This document shows, one piece after another, positions 1 through 9,142 of a stretch of 64,000 bases of DNA (position 1 is the first letter of the stretch; every line of letters begins with the position of its first letter). Source of the stretch: Pocillopora verrucosa (Eukaryota > Cnidaria > Anthozoa > Scleractinia > Pocilloporidae); the NCBI RefSeq assembly GCF_036669915.1, contig NC_089321.1, positions 20,658,770 to 20,722,769 of the forward strand, read 5' to 3'. A model generated the notes under the pieces. It saw only the letters and a program-made list of their open reading frames with translations, did no database searches and was not told the DNA's origin. The translations under genes were made by a program, and so were the position numbers.

Positions 1-404
1 AAATCATTCATTACACTGAAAAATGAAACTATCTAATTTTTGGTTTTTTTTTTCGATCAAAGTTGATTCAGCCTTGAACTCGATTACAACGATGACAAAT
101 TTGTTTGCACCAGAGACTTTCTCTTTACATCAAAAGTAACCGATTAAGATGGTTTTTATACAATTGCTTTGCAATTACGAACTATTCAAGGCTGACTTAT
201 CCAGACGTTGTTCCTCTTATGATATTTTAAAAACATTTATGAAGGTATTTTCTTACCTTTTCTTTCTTGTGTGCTTCACTCGGAGAAACGACAATAACAC
301 GTAAAAGTCATTAGTTGACTCAAAATAAGGAAAATATTTCACCTATTGTTAATCTTTTGAAAGAAAATTTTGTCGAGCATTTGAATAAAATGAGAGTCTG
401 GATA

Positions 405-515
405 TGATATCATATGGGGACAGGTGGGAGTACAGAATGATGAAAAAAGGAAGGAAGTGGAGGTGAAGGATATGAAGAATGTGTAATGAGAGGAGGTAAA
501 GGAGGAGAAGTCTGG
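405..515 (+). repeat. Purine-rich tract in XKR leader
   Basis: About 110 bases are almost entirely A and G with few pyrimidines, rich in GGAAGG, GGAGG and GAAGG steps. The tract is kept in the copies near 35970-36080 and 59085-59190. Purine runs of this kind can form non-B structures, which is inference only. Confidence 0.5.
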
Positions 516-1178
516 GAACGACGCTTTTTACTGCCACGTCTTGTATCTGTAATTGCGTGATAAATAATTCGTGCAGGAAACTGATGCGTGGAGGACCAAT
601 TTCACCTGGCTATCAGTAGTAAATTTTCAAATGATGATCGATCATTTTCAGTTGTCAAGGATTAATTACCTCTTAGATTGCATGCTATATGCGTTTTTCC
701 CTCAGTCTCTTTTACAAAAAGACGGACTAAGTACTGAAAAGCAACAGACTCATTCGCGTTACTACAAAAAGGTTGGACAGTACTTAGCTGCATGTGCCTC
801 ATAAAAGAAAACTAAAGTTCATGTCTGTCCTCAGTCACTTGATTCGACATTCAGTGTTGTGCTCACTTTTTCTGGAGCAGCCTGCTCGAATGGCATAAAT
901 CGAGAGGGAAGAGAATAACAAGCAAGAATTTTGATGTAACAGAAAAAAACCGGAAAAATTTGTTTTTACTAAAAAATTATGGTTGTTTTGTTCTTAAATG
1001 TTGTTCAATAGTTATAACTTATTGAGTGATGTTGACATTAAACGTATATAGTACTATCTCAAAGTATGTGGCGAAGCAGAAAGTCATGATCACCTTGAAC
1101 GACCCTGATGCCGACAACGTGAAGCATTGCTTGAGTACCGCACTAAATTTTTGTATTCTGACCGACAGGCTTTTATGG

Positions 1179-1600
1179 TGAGGTCAGTTTACCGGATTGA
1201 ATTTTACATTGGTTTCAACTCATTTTCCATATGTGTGTTTTTACTTGGAAAAACAGTTGAATGTTCCGTACAGCTTAGTTAAGCATTTACCAGGCGATTG
1301 TTTAAAAGGTAATTGCAATAACTAACAGTAAAATAACCATGATATTTACCTGAATAAAATGATGAGGAATTTTTGAGACTTGAAAGTTTTGATTTTGACA
1401 TTCGTGAGGTGAGGTGAGGTCAGTTTACCGGATTGAATTTTACATTCGTTTCAACTCATTTTCCCATATGTGTGTTTTTACTTGGAAAAGCAGTTGAATG
1501 TTCCGTACAGCTTAGTTAAACATTTACCAGGCGATTGTTTAGAAGCTAATTGCAATTACTTACCGTAAAATAACTATGATATTTACCTGAACATACTGGT
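1179..1600 (+). repeat. Imperfect tandem duplication, period about 236 bp
   Basis: The segment beginning GGTCAGTTTACCGGATTGAA near 1182 recurs near 1418 and is followed both times by the same roughly 180 bases. A short GAGGT repeat run marks the junction. The duplication is present in the second copy (36740-37165). It is single in the leaders at about 22105-22290 and 59850-60040, so it arose after those leaders separated. Confidence 0.8.
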
Positions 1601-1811
1601 GAGGAATTTTTAAGAAAAAGATTTTTAAGCTTTTCATTCGCAGTTATCGGTTAACTGGATTAAATGTGCTCTCTCAAACCAAAGTATAACATGTGGCGTG
1701 TTTTTGACCAGCCAATAGGGAAGTTTGTTTACTAATTTTTGTGCGTTGAGAGAATTTTGCACTCTATCACAATAAAATGTTTCTTCGCGCAGATCCTTGT
1801 TGTCGCTCTGT

Positions 1812-1819
1812 TATAAAAG
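1812..1819 (+). promoter_or_regulatory. TATA-like box (TATAAAAG) of XKR leader
   Basis: TATAAAAG is conserved at the same leader position in copies at 37376-37383 and 60182-60189. In the last gene it lies about 280 bp before the start codon. In this copy the composite transposon puts it 7.3 kb from the XKR start. The paralogous leader at 22496-22504 reads TTTTAAAAG. Promoter function is inferred. Confidence 0.45.
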
Positions 1820-2038
1820 AATTTGCTCACGCTTTTGGCTGTGCGTATATCGAGTTATAGATGCACTTAAGAAGTTTGAAGAGCACTCAAAAGCTACTCT
1901 TACGCATTTTTCTTGCTCTCCAAACCTCTCACGCGCATCCGTAACTTGATATACGCACGCTAAGCATGAACAAATTCTTAAGTGGTTATCCTGGAAGGCT
2001 TGCGAATTACTCTCTTCGTCGTCAATAGTCCTTTTTAC

Positions 2039-2338
2039 GGAAAGCACTATATAACATCGTCCTAAACCAGATGAGCCCACGACATATCAGCGGCATCTTG
2101 TATGAGTATCCGCAGTTTACAATGTGACTTCCGCTTTTTCTTGTTGACGCGTACTCACAGTGTACTCGAGTGTTAGGAAGTTCGCGTAGTGCGTCTGAGC
2201 CAGTTTCTGCCAGATTTGAACAGAAAAACAGGTCCTTTGTTGGACTGTAATGATACTTTGATGGCGCTGTTAACGAAATGTTTGGCCGGTTCGTAAGTTG
2301 TCAACCTGGTTTCGGTCGATCTGATTGATTGACAACAC
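2039..2338 (+). repeat. Left long inverted repeat of Ulp1 element, copy A
   Basis: Pairs with 5082-5379 in reverse complement. The outermost 90 bases are almost perfectly complementary, and pairing weakens inward. Confidence 0.85.
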
Positions 2339-2683
2339 CTCTTGAAAATCCTACACACCATCGAACTAAGCCTCATAGCTGCCAAGTGAGCAGAAGAACA
2401 ATGACATCAAAATACTCGAGAAAGATAAGTATTAATTTTAATTGCATTTGTGTTAAACTTATATGTACAGAAATTTCTGAAGAGGTACTTAATCAGAAGT
2501 TTATCTCATGATAAGCCTTCAAACTTGTATTAAATAAATTGATGTACATATTTCACAATTTTAAGATGATTATGTGATGACAATACACAGAAAACTGACG
2601 GAGAAATTCATAGTTTTCATAATTTTGAATTCATTCATAATTTTGAATTACAAATCATTCAGACCATAGCCACATATAGACTT

Positions 2684-4504
2684 TTAGATTGTCACTGCTT
2701 TTCTTTTGGTGATTGCATGATATGGTACCCGTCTTGATGTTCTTGGGAAAGGAACCATATCATGCAAGTCCAGGCAGTTGATGTAGTGTTTGCGCATTTT
2801 GTCTTGGTCATATGACTGCGCTGTGGGGTCTAGGCCATGGCATAAATCTGTAGCAAATGCCAGTGCAAACAAGCCACAGTCATTTGAATTTGTTTGCTTT
2901 TGCACTCTTTCATTAGAAAAAGTGACTGTAGAACCAGTATACAATAGCATGCGACATGAATGATCAATGGCAACCGCGCTTACATTTTGATATAAGCTGT
3001 CATACACCTTGACAGTTCCAGGACTAGTAGCTATTGTGCTCAGGCAAACCCAGAGTGAGCCAGTGTTTATGATCTGTACAAACTCACTAATGGCTGGAGT
3101 GACTAATGCACCCACAATAACAGGGTCCCTTAGACCATCTACAAGAGGGAATTTTTGTTTTAGGAGGATCTGACCAGCATGTATCTCAGAATCACACAGC
3201 CATGTTGTCTTGTTTAAAATGTGATCCTTTGAATCTTCATACAGTGTCAGGGTTGAGGTTGGGTCCTCAGGGTCCTGAAGATGCAACCATGACTTTGGAT
3301 CAGGAGAGCTGTCAGCAATAACTAAGACAGGAATTTGCTGGTTGTATTCTTTTGTAATGCCAGATGATAGGTTAGCAGAAGTTGTATCTTGCATTGAGTC
3401 ATCACATACACCTGTGTTGATGGAGATAGTTGTGCTTTTGAGTGAGTGAGTGGCATTTTCTTTGATGAAGGGATGAGTATCTTGTTCAGCAGAGGTCTCC
3501 TTATTAATGGCTATTGCTTTCAGGGTGTCACTCTTTTTCCCAGGGTCCTGTGGATGCAACCATGACTTTGGATCAGGACAGTTATCATCAGTTAATGAGA
3601 CAGGAATTAGCTGGTCACATTCATTTGCAGTAGATAATATGGTAGTGGAAGTTGTCTTTTGCATTTTTGGTTCATCACATGTACCTGAGGTGATGGGGAT
3701 AGTTGTATTTTTTGGTAAGGGTGTGATATTTTCATTAAAGAAGGGTTGGGTATCTTGTTCAGAAGTGGACGTCATCTTCAGGGTGTCATCCTTTTCTTCT
3801 TTTTCTCTTTTAATGAAAACCTCTTTTGGATTATTGGCAAGATTATGACAGATATTGAAACTTTTTTTCTGAGACTGTGGCAGAGAGGCTGGTTTCTTTG
3901 ACTGGCAAGGTAACTGAATAGGATGACTGTTTTTTCTTTTAAGTCTCAATCGGAGCGGCAAATGAGCATACTTTTTTTTTTGGCACTGAGGACCTGTTTC
4001 AAGTGGTGCCTTTTTCTACACTTGAAGCTAAGTTGAATTTTAATTACATGTTAATTTTGAAAGTCTAACTGACCAGGGTAAACCGAAGAATAATGATGTG
4101 TACATGTATTCTTAAGATATCAATAATTATTGGAAAAAAGTTAAATCCCTTTTTTTATTTTGATTTATCTATATTTCATGTTAATAACACGATCTCACAC
4201 GCCCCTGGCTTTAAATACCTATAGTGTCTAAATAAAGTTATACTTCACTTTACTTTACTGTCAGTATGGTTTATTTTGTAAATCTTTACATGTGAGCTTA
4301 CTTACCCAGCCTACTGCAATTTGAAAATCCTCCTGTTTGTTTAAATACAGTGAAGCGTGTCGTCATAGCTATCTCGTACTGTTTTATGAGTTCGTCAGCG
4401 CTGCTTTCATCGTTAACATACCCGGAATAAGGGTCAAACTGTACGGTCCATCTTGAAGCCCAAGGTGTACTGTTACCAGCCATGTTTGTTCTTCTACCAA
4501 ACAT
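2684..4504 (-). CDS. Ulp1-like (C48) cysteine protease of transposon, two exons, probably inactive, copy A
   Basis: Ulp1-family enzymes cleave SUMO-like modifiers, and transposons often carry relatives. I join exon 1 (4504-4306, ATG at 4504, perfect GTAAGT donor) to exon 2 (4014-2684, AG acceptor). The phases agree and give about 509 residues. The N-terminal half is basic and Ser/Thr-rich and contains two copies of a roughly 80-residue repeat (about residues 152-232 and 242-322), each ending in DPKSWLH. The protease domain fills the last 170 residues: WLCDSEIHAGQ, then FVQII...LWVCLSTI, VYDSLY (Asp 405) and QTNSNDCGLFA (Gln 440, Cys 446). The usual catalytic His before Trp is Leu here (codon CTC at 3053-3055), so proteolysis is doubtful. 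The splice model is inferred, and the exon 2 ORF alone has no ATG near its start. Confidence 0.75.
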
Positions 4505-5081
4505 TTAGATTTCCCGCCAATATTTACCCGCGAGCCGTAAAACATAAATGCATGAGTGTTAAATATTAACTGGACCACCCCTTGGCAAATATATTTATTA
4601 GTAGCAAATAAGATGTTGAACGAAAACCAAGAGATCATGGTCAAATAAAACGTAAAGATAATTTATTACAAACAGAAAAGAACTGTATGTTTGTTCCAAT
4701 CGAAAGATTTTACAGTGCAAAGTTATGCAAATGATCTTTGACCTGAATCTGCTTTTGGTCGATGATAGCGAGGTCAGAGGATAACATCGACCGAAACTAT
4801 TAGGCTGGTCATATTTAAGTGTCGATCCTCCTTTTAACGCCTTTATAACAGGCTAGATTTTTTCTTAAATATGTGATCTAGATAGAAATTAGTTTGTACA
4901 AGTTATGGGACGAATACTTTCGCAATAAAATATTGAAGAATACGACGCTTTATCGTCAGTCACACAGGTCACGGTCTCTTGATTCGCCGGAAACGAGCAG
5001 AAAAATAGAAGACTCTCGCTACGATTCCGCTGACGTGTCATGGGCTCATCTGGTTTGGGACGATGATATGTATTGCCCTAG

Positions 5082-5379
5082 GGGTGTTGTCAATTAATCA
5101 GATCGACCGAAACCAGGTCGACAACTTACGAACCAGCCAAACATTTCGTTAACAGCGCCATCGATCAAAATGTCATTACACTCCAACAAAAGACCCGCTT
5201 TTCTGTTCAAATCTGCCAGAAACTGGCTCAAACGCACTTCCTATTCCATGAGTACACTGTAAAATACGCTTTAACAAGAATAAGCGGAAGTCACATTGTA
5301 AACTGCGGATACTCATACAAGATGCCGCTGATATGTCGTGGGCTCATCTGGTTTAGGACGATGTTATATAGTGCTTTCC
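5082..5379 (-). repeat. Right long inverted repeat of Ulp1 element, copy A
   Basis: Reverse complement of 2039-2338. It ends in TATAGTGCTTTCC and is followed by TGTTAAT and then the first bases of the THAP/YqaJ element. Confidence 0.85.
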
Positions 5380-5388
5380 TGTTAATAT

Positions 5389-5466
5389 AGTGCTTTTTTT
5401 ACAGTTTCTGGCGCCATATTGGATTAGTAACCGCGCAAACACGATAGCGAGGCTGCCGGTGACCCG
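5389..5466 (+). repeat. Left terminal inverted repeat of THAP/YqaJ element, copy A
   Basis: Reverse complement of 8996-9071 with a handful of mismatches and a 2-bp length difference in the T run near the tip. Confidence 0.85.
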
Positions 5467-5535
5467 ATTCGGGCGTCGCATAAGAGTTTGTTGGTGTTTT
5501 CAAGCGTTTCGTTGGTTTGTCGAGTCTTTGGTGAG

Positions 5536-6655
5536 ATGAATGAAAGCTTAAGCGTCGGGGAAACATCCTCCGCCCCTTGAAAGAGAAGAGGAAAGTATTG
5601 TGCAGCCTTTGACTGCAATAATAGCACCTATAATGTAAACGGTAGTCGTACAAGTTATCATTTCTTCGAGTTTCCCAAGGACGCTCAGCGAAGGAATCGG
5701 TGGTGTTCACTTATCAAGCGGCGACACGGACAGGACGGCTTTGTTGTTTCCACCGCCACTGTCCTCTGTCATGAGCATTTTCGGGCAGAAGATATCTCGA
5801 AAAAACTTTCTGGTCGCTGGAATTTGAAGACAGGTTTGTGATATTGTCGAGCTTTTGTTGTGTGCGTTCATGATTTGAGCTATGAAAAACTTAAAATTCA
5901 AAGATATTTTGGTCTTTAGAAACAAGGATTCGTTTAATTTTTCCCAAATCAAAGATTTTTTGGTTGTTTTATTCGACAATTGTTGTTTTATTGTAAACTT
6001 TATGATTCAAAGTGTTTCATGTCTTGTGATTTTTGTCACTGAATGATAGAATATTTAATGTATGCTTATTAATATTGCTGGACTTCACAAAAGCAATCAA
6101 TTTAATTGCAGATTAACTCATAATAAATAAATCTGAAATGATTACTGTCACATTTACTAAGTTTTATTTATTTATTTACAAGGTGCAGAGCCATGTATGT
6201 TTAGCTGGACAAAGCAATCAAACCAAAGAAAGGCACCAAAGAAAAGAAAGATGGACGAGTCAACTGTTGGAGTAGCAGCATCAGCATTGCAGTTTGGATC
6301 CTGCTCAGTATTTCCTTCTATCGATGCGTCAACTGATGCTGCTCATTCATTTTCAGAGTGTGATGAAAATGCTGCTGGAGTGGAGTGTGAGTCCCCTCAA
6401 ACAGAGCCTGATTGTGTCCTTGAACTGCAAAGGAGAATTGAATTACTTGAAACTCAGCTAGCTGACTGCCAGGAAAAACTCAGTGAAGCAGAAAAGGAAA
6501 ATGCTGTGTTATCAGAACGTCAATTTTCCATTGACAAAATTAAAGATGACAATGCTGCTGTTTTATTTTACACCGGATTCCCAAGTTATGAGGCATTAAT
6601 AAGCTTCTACAAATACATTGAGCCAAAGCTTTCCAAGATGTTACTGGAAGGGTGA
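5536..6655 (+). pseudogene. THAP-domain transposase N-terminal remnant (ISL2EU/Harbinger-like), copy A
   Basis: Exon 1 encodes a THAP zinc finger, a DNA-binding C2CH fold. It begins KYCAAFDC (Cys codons 5599 and 5614), followed by FPKD, RRNRWC and LCHEHF, and ends at a donor after 5833. The acceptor at 6182 restores the frame and completes the THAP end as GAEPCMFSW. Exon 2 (6183-6655) carries a basic patch (KAPKKRK), a coiled coil (LELQRRIELLETQL onward) and a segment around FYTGFPSYEALISFYKYIEP. That segment resembles the helix-turn-helix region preceding DDE_Tnp_4 transposases. A TGA at 5578-5580 separates the in-frame ATG at 5536 from the THAP domain in both copies, and the DDE domain is absent. 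The TGA could be bypassed by an upstream exon. Confidence 0.7.
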
Positions 6656-7125
6656 AAATCTAGTAAAGGAAAGCCAGCCTTATTAACTGCCTGTGGCCTT
6701 TTGACAAACTTTTTACCCCCTTTACTACCACTGGCCAATCTTTGATTCTAGTTTTTGCTGTCTATTTATTATTAGGTAGAAATGTTTACATTTTTTGCAT
6801 TTTAAAATTGTGGCAGAAGCCCAGCTATCAGTCTAAGCCTGCTTCCCGTAATCAGCCCCTTGGGTTCCATTAATTTTGTATTCCAAATAAAAGCACTTGC
6901 ATGTCAATGCATATTAATAACTATTGGGATTCCATATAGTAAGTTATCATGGAACCAAAAATTCCCACTTTATTTCATTTAAAAATGAAATTGTACATGT
7001 ATTTTTACACAGTGCATGCTAGTAGACAAGAATGGTTTTGAATTGTTCCCTTGATTTATTTATTGTTCACCTTATGTTGACCTCTGAAGTTTTAACTTTA
7101 AACCATTTCTTGAGCATGAATAGTG

Positions 7126-8910
7126 TCAGTATGGAAGCCAACCACCATGTAGGTAAAGGACTTTCCCTCTTTTAACTTGTTCAGTTAGCATCTCAGGGAA
7201 AAAAGCCCTTAGATAAAAATAATCAATCTTTGGCAACAATTCATCATACCATTTGCTGTTTTGAAAGTGGATTTTTTCAATAAACAGTGGCATGTTTTCT
7301 CCAAAGTACACTACAAAAATTATTCCTTCAAGGGGTATAATGGAACAGTACAGCTGACCTTGAACTTGACAAAAGTAGTTGTGGTTCCTTTTAAGTTGTA
7401 CAGACCCATCAGCCAGTTTCTCCAAACAAAAATTCTTTTCTTTGCAAGCTTCATCAACAGTCATGCCAGCCTTGCTGAAAGGAGATTTTATTTCCTTCCC
7501 CCATTTTTTATCAGTGTCAATCATAGTTACTACTCTGTCTAAGCTCGCTCCAAGGTATGGTTTGTCTTTAGACAGTGACAATCCAGGTTCCTCCACACTT
7601 ACTGCAATAACATCCCTTCTCATTTCCCTTATAAATAAATTGACAGCTTTCTGTTCGCTTTCAATTCCATACTGCACAGCTTCAGTTGTAAAGTTACTGT
7701 AGATTATTGCTTTCAATTTATTTGAAGGTTCCACTCTTGTTTTGGCAGCATTTCCAAAATTTGAGGCTGTCAATACAGTTCTCCTTTTTTCAAACCATAG
7801 GTTGTTCTTGGCTTGCCCCCTAGTCAATCTTTCAGTTTCCTGGATCTCCACCAAAGTAATAGTTAGACTGGAAACATGCTCATCGATCATATTTTTAAAA
7901 CGATTAGTAGCTATGTCATAGCTGTCGGTGAAGGCAACACTTTCCTGTTTCTCTTCAGTCTCTTGAAGAGTGGGCACCTCAGAACAGTTCGATTTGATGT
8001 CATGAAAAAGAAAAAATGAGCAGAAAGGCAGACAATTTTGAAGGCTCTCGCTTAAAGTTTTGAACCTTCCTTCATCTCTGTTGCGCTGTTGTGGTGGTCT
8101 TGGGTCGAACTTTATAATTTTCGGCTTAAGGCGGATGTTCTTCTTCCCAAATCTTATTTTTCTTATTAAGATTTGATCAAGGGGCTTGGCTGCAACGCTC
8201 TGATTGCGTGGAACCACCCATACCGAAAGACGCGATGTGCACGATAGTGCTTCAGGATGTTTTTGTAGACCCCGTCTAGTAAAGTCTTCCAAGGCAAACA
8301 GCACACCTCCAATATGACTGCACTTCCCCTTACCCTGTGAGCCAAGCCCGGCGGGACAGGCACAAGCTGCGCGTGATACATCACACTGAGATCTGAACTC
8401 CACGACCACTCGGTAAGACGTCTTTTTCATCGATGGCAAAATACCGGCTTTTACGTACGTCTTGTCCTCATGGGTTTTGCTTTCAAGCCTTCTAACGTTT
8501 CCTTCGAAGAAAAATTGGTAAGATTTTAATTTCTTATAATTTGTTCTCTTGAGTACAATGTGGCGATACTTGCGCGTTGACACAACCAGGTAATCGTAAA
8601 GCTGAATAAAATTTAGTTCGGGAAGCTGACGTAAATCAGTGGACCATCTGAGAGCAGAGATTCGTCTTAAAGTTTCATCGTACTTGAAGTCGCCACTATT
8701 TTCCGTTGTATTCTGGTGATCCTGAGCAGTATTATCACTACTTTGCTGCTGATACTCACCCGGTCGTAGCGCGTGTCGCATGAGTATCGCGTAGACTTTT
8801 AAAACCAAATCTGCTTTTATTCCGCCCGTCGCTTCCGAATTAGAACGCAAAAGTTCCCTTAAATCCTTCACTTTTAACTTCTGGATATCTTCTAGCGTTG
8901 TAATCTGCAT
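7126..8910 (-). CDS. SAP-SWIM-YqaJ nuclease of transposon, copy A
   Basis: A 594-residue intact single-exon ORF. I start at ATG 8908-8910, because the longer reading begins at GTG. An N-terminal SAP-like DNA-binding motif lies at about residues 13-44. A SWIM zinc finger follows with Cys 183, Cys 185, Cys 197 and His 199. The C-terminal third is a YqaJ/lambda-exonuclease-type domain. Its expected active-site residues are present: Glu 417 in GIESE, Asp 458 in GASLDR, Glu 473 and Lys 475 in GKEIKS, and Gln 515 in QVQGQ. YqaJ enzymes are metal-dependent DNA exonucleases. A role in processing transposon ends is inference. The gene is divergent from XKR gene 1, with 232 bp between the starts. The second copy keeps the full frame with an Asp-to-Val change at residue 8. 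Confidence 0.85.
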   Translation of the reverse strand: MQITTLEDIQKLKVKDLRELLRSNSEATGGIKADLVLKVYAILMRHALRPGEYQQQSSDNTAQDHQNTTENSGDFKYDETLRRISALRWSTDLRQLPELNFIQLYDYLVVSTRKYRHIVLKRTNYKKLKSYQFFFEGNVRRLESKTHEDKTYVKAGILPSMKKTSYRVVVEFRSQCDVSRAACACPAGLGSQGKGKCSHIGGVLFALEDFTRRGLQKHPEALSCTSRLSVWVVPRNQSVAAKPLDQILIRKIRFGKKNIRLKPKIIKFDPRPPQQRNRDEGRFKTLSESLQNCLPFCSFFLFHDIKSNCSEVPTLQETEEKQESVAFTDSYDIATNRFKNMIDEHVSSLTITLVEIQETERLTRGQAKNNLWFEKRRTVLTASNFGNAAKTRVEPSNKLKAIIYSNFTTEAVQYGIESEQKAVNLFIREMRRDVIAVSVEEPGLSLSKDKPYLGASLDRVVTMIDTDKKWGKEIKSPFSKAGMTVDEACKEKNFCLEKLADGSVQLKRNHNYFCQVQGQLYCSIIPLEGIIFVVYFGENMPLFIEKIHFQNSKWYDELLPKIDYFYLRAFFPEMLTEQVKRGKVLYLHGGWLPY

Positions 8911-8995
8911 ATCCTTGCAAACTAGCACTATTTTAGAAGCGATTGAACCACGAAAGACTTCTCCGATCAGCTGTATTTACTGTTTTTGTAATACG

Positions 8996-9071
8996 CGGGT
9001 CACCGGCAGCCTCGTTATCGTGTTTGCGCGGTTACTAATCTAATATGGCGCCGGGAACTGTAGAAAGGGCT
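8996..9071 (-). repeat. Right terminal inverted repeat of THAP/YqaJ element, copy A
   Basis: Pairs with 5389-5466. It lies between the divergent YqaJ gene (start 8910) and the XKR gene (start 9143), so it is a candidate replacement promoter for the XKR gene. Confidence 0.85.
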
Positions 9072-9142
9072 ATTATTCTCTCCAACACACCTGTGTCAAT
9101 ACAAGCCGATCTTCAAGGCGAACAAACGAAAAGTCCGTCGAT

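Larger units (their letters stand above)
1..2026 (+). other. 5' leader/promoter-proximal repeat unit of XKR gene 1 (copy A)
   Basis: No convincing protein-coding gene. The sequence recurs almost unchanged at 35565-37590 and, somewhat diverged, at 58677-60396. Its 3' part also recurs at about 21960-22710. In each place it lies upstream of an XKR gene on the + strand, so it is best read as the conserved leader and promoter region of that gene. It contains a purine-rich stretch (about 405-515), a tandem duplication (about 1179-1600) and a TATA-like box (1812-1819). It ends where the composite transposon begins. Small ORFs at 349-537 (- strand) and 571-804 (+ strand) are conserved only because the DNA is duplicated. 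Confidence 0.6.
2039..5379. mobile_element. Ulp1-carrying DNA element with about 300-bp terminal inverted repeats, copy A
   Basis: Bases 2039-2338 and 5082-5379 are inverted repeats of each other. They begin GGAAAGCACTATATAACATC and remain alignable over about 300 bp with some mismatches and small indels. A further diverged copy of the terminal sequence, in direct orientation, lies just inside the right repeat at about 5028-5080. Between the repeats is one two-exon gene on the minus strand. No transposase domain is recognisable, so this is either non-autonomous or of a family I do not recognise. Mutator-like elements are known to carry Ulp1 genes, but no diagnostic target duplication is visible here. 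Confidence 0.75.
2027..9071. mobile_element. Composite transposon insertion (Ulp1 element plus THAP/YqaJ element), copy A
   Basis: Comparison with the uninterrupted leaders at 22700-22720 and 60386-60406 gives exact edges. The leader reads GTCGTCA-AT before the insertion and AT-TATTCTCTCC after it, while the empty sites have a single AT. The ends AGTCCTTTTTAC and the reverse complement AGCCCTTTCTAC match as an inverted repeat. Inside lie a Ulp1-type element (2039-5379) and a THAP/YqaJ element (5389-9071). A 2-bp AT target duplication fits the ISL2EU superfamily as I remember it. A near-identical copy occupies 37591-44616 as part of a segmental duplication. Confidence 0.85.
5389..9071. mobile_element. 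ISL2EU-like element with THAP and YqaJ genes, copy A
   Basis: Terminal inverted repeats of about 77 bp (5389-5466 and 8996-9071) begin AGTGCTTT or AGCCCTTT and share GGCGCCATATT and GTAACCGCGCAAACACGAT. Inside are a THAP-domain gene (+ strand) and an intact SAP-SWIM-YqaJ nuclease gene (- strand). The combination of a THAP transposase, a YqaJ nuclease and AT target duplications matches ISL2EU elements as I recall them. The DDE catalytic part of the transposase is missing: only 470 bases lie between the two genes and none encode it. The element therefore looks internally deleted and dependent on an outside transposase. Confidence 0.75.

Noticed and set aside
349-537. Leucine- and histidine-rich minus-strand ORF
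   Set aside because: It is the complement of a purine-rich tract, so open frames and a hydrophobic composition arise by chance.
571-804. A 77-residue ORF conserved at 36135-36368 and 59248-59487
   Set aside because: Conservation is explained by duplication of the leader. The third copy changes the C-terminus by frameshift, and no domain or codon pattern supports coding.
3507-3848. ORFs antisense to the Ulp1 and YqaJ genes (also 7261-7702)
   Set aside because: They overlap well-supported genes on the other strand and show no domain of their own.
2684-3961. Taking the Ulp1 gene as a single 425-residue exon
   Set aside because: That reading starts at TTG with open frame before it. The splice-matched upstream exon at 4306-4504 with GTAAGT donor gives a better model.
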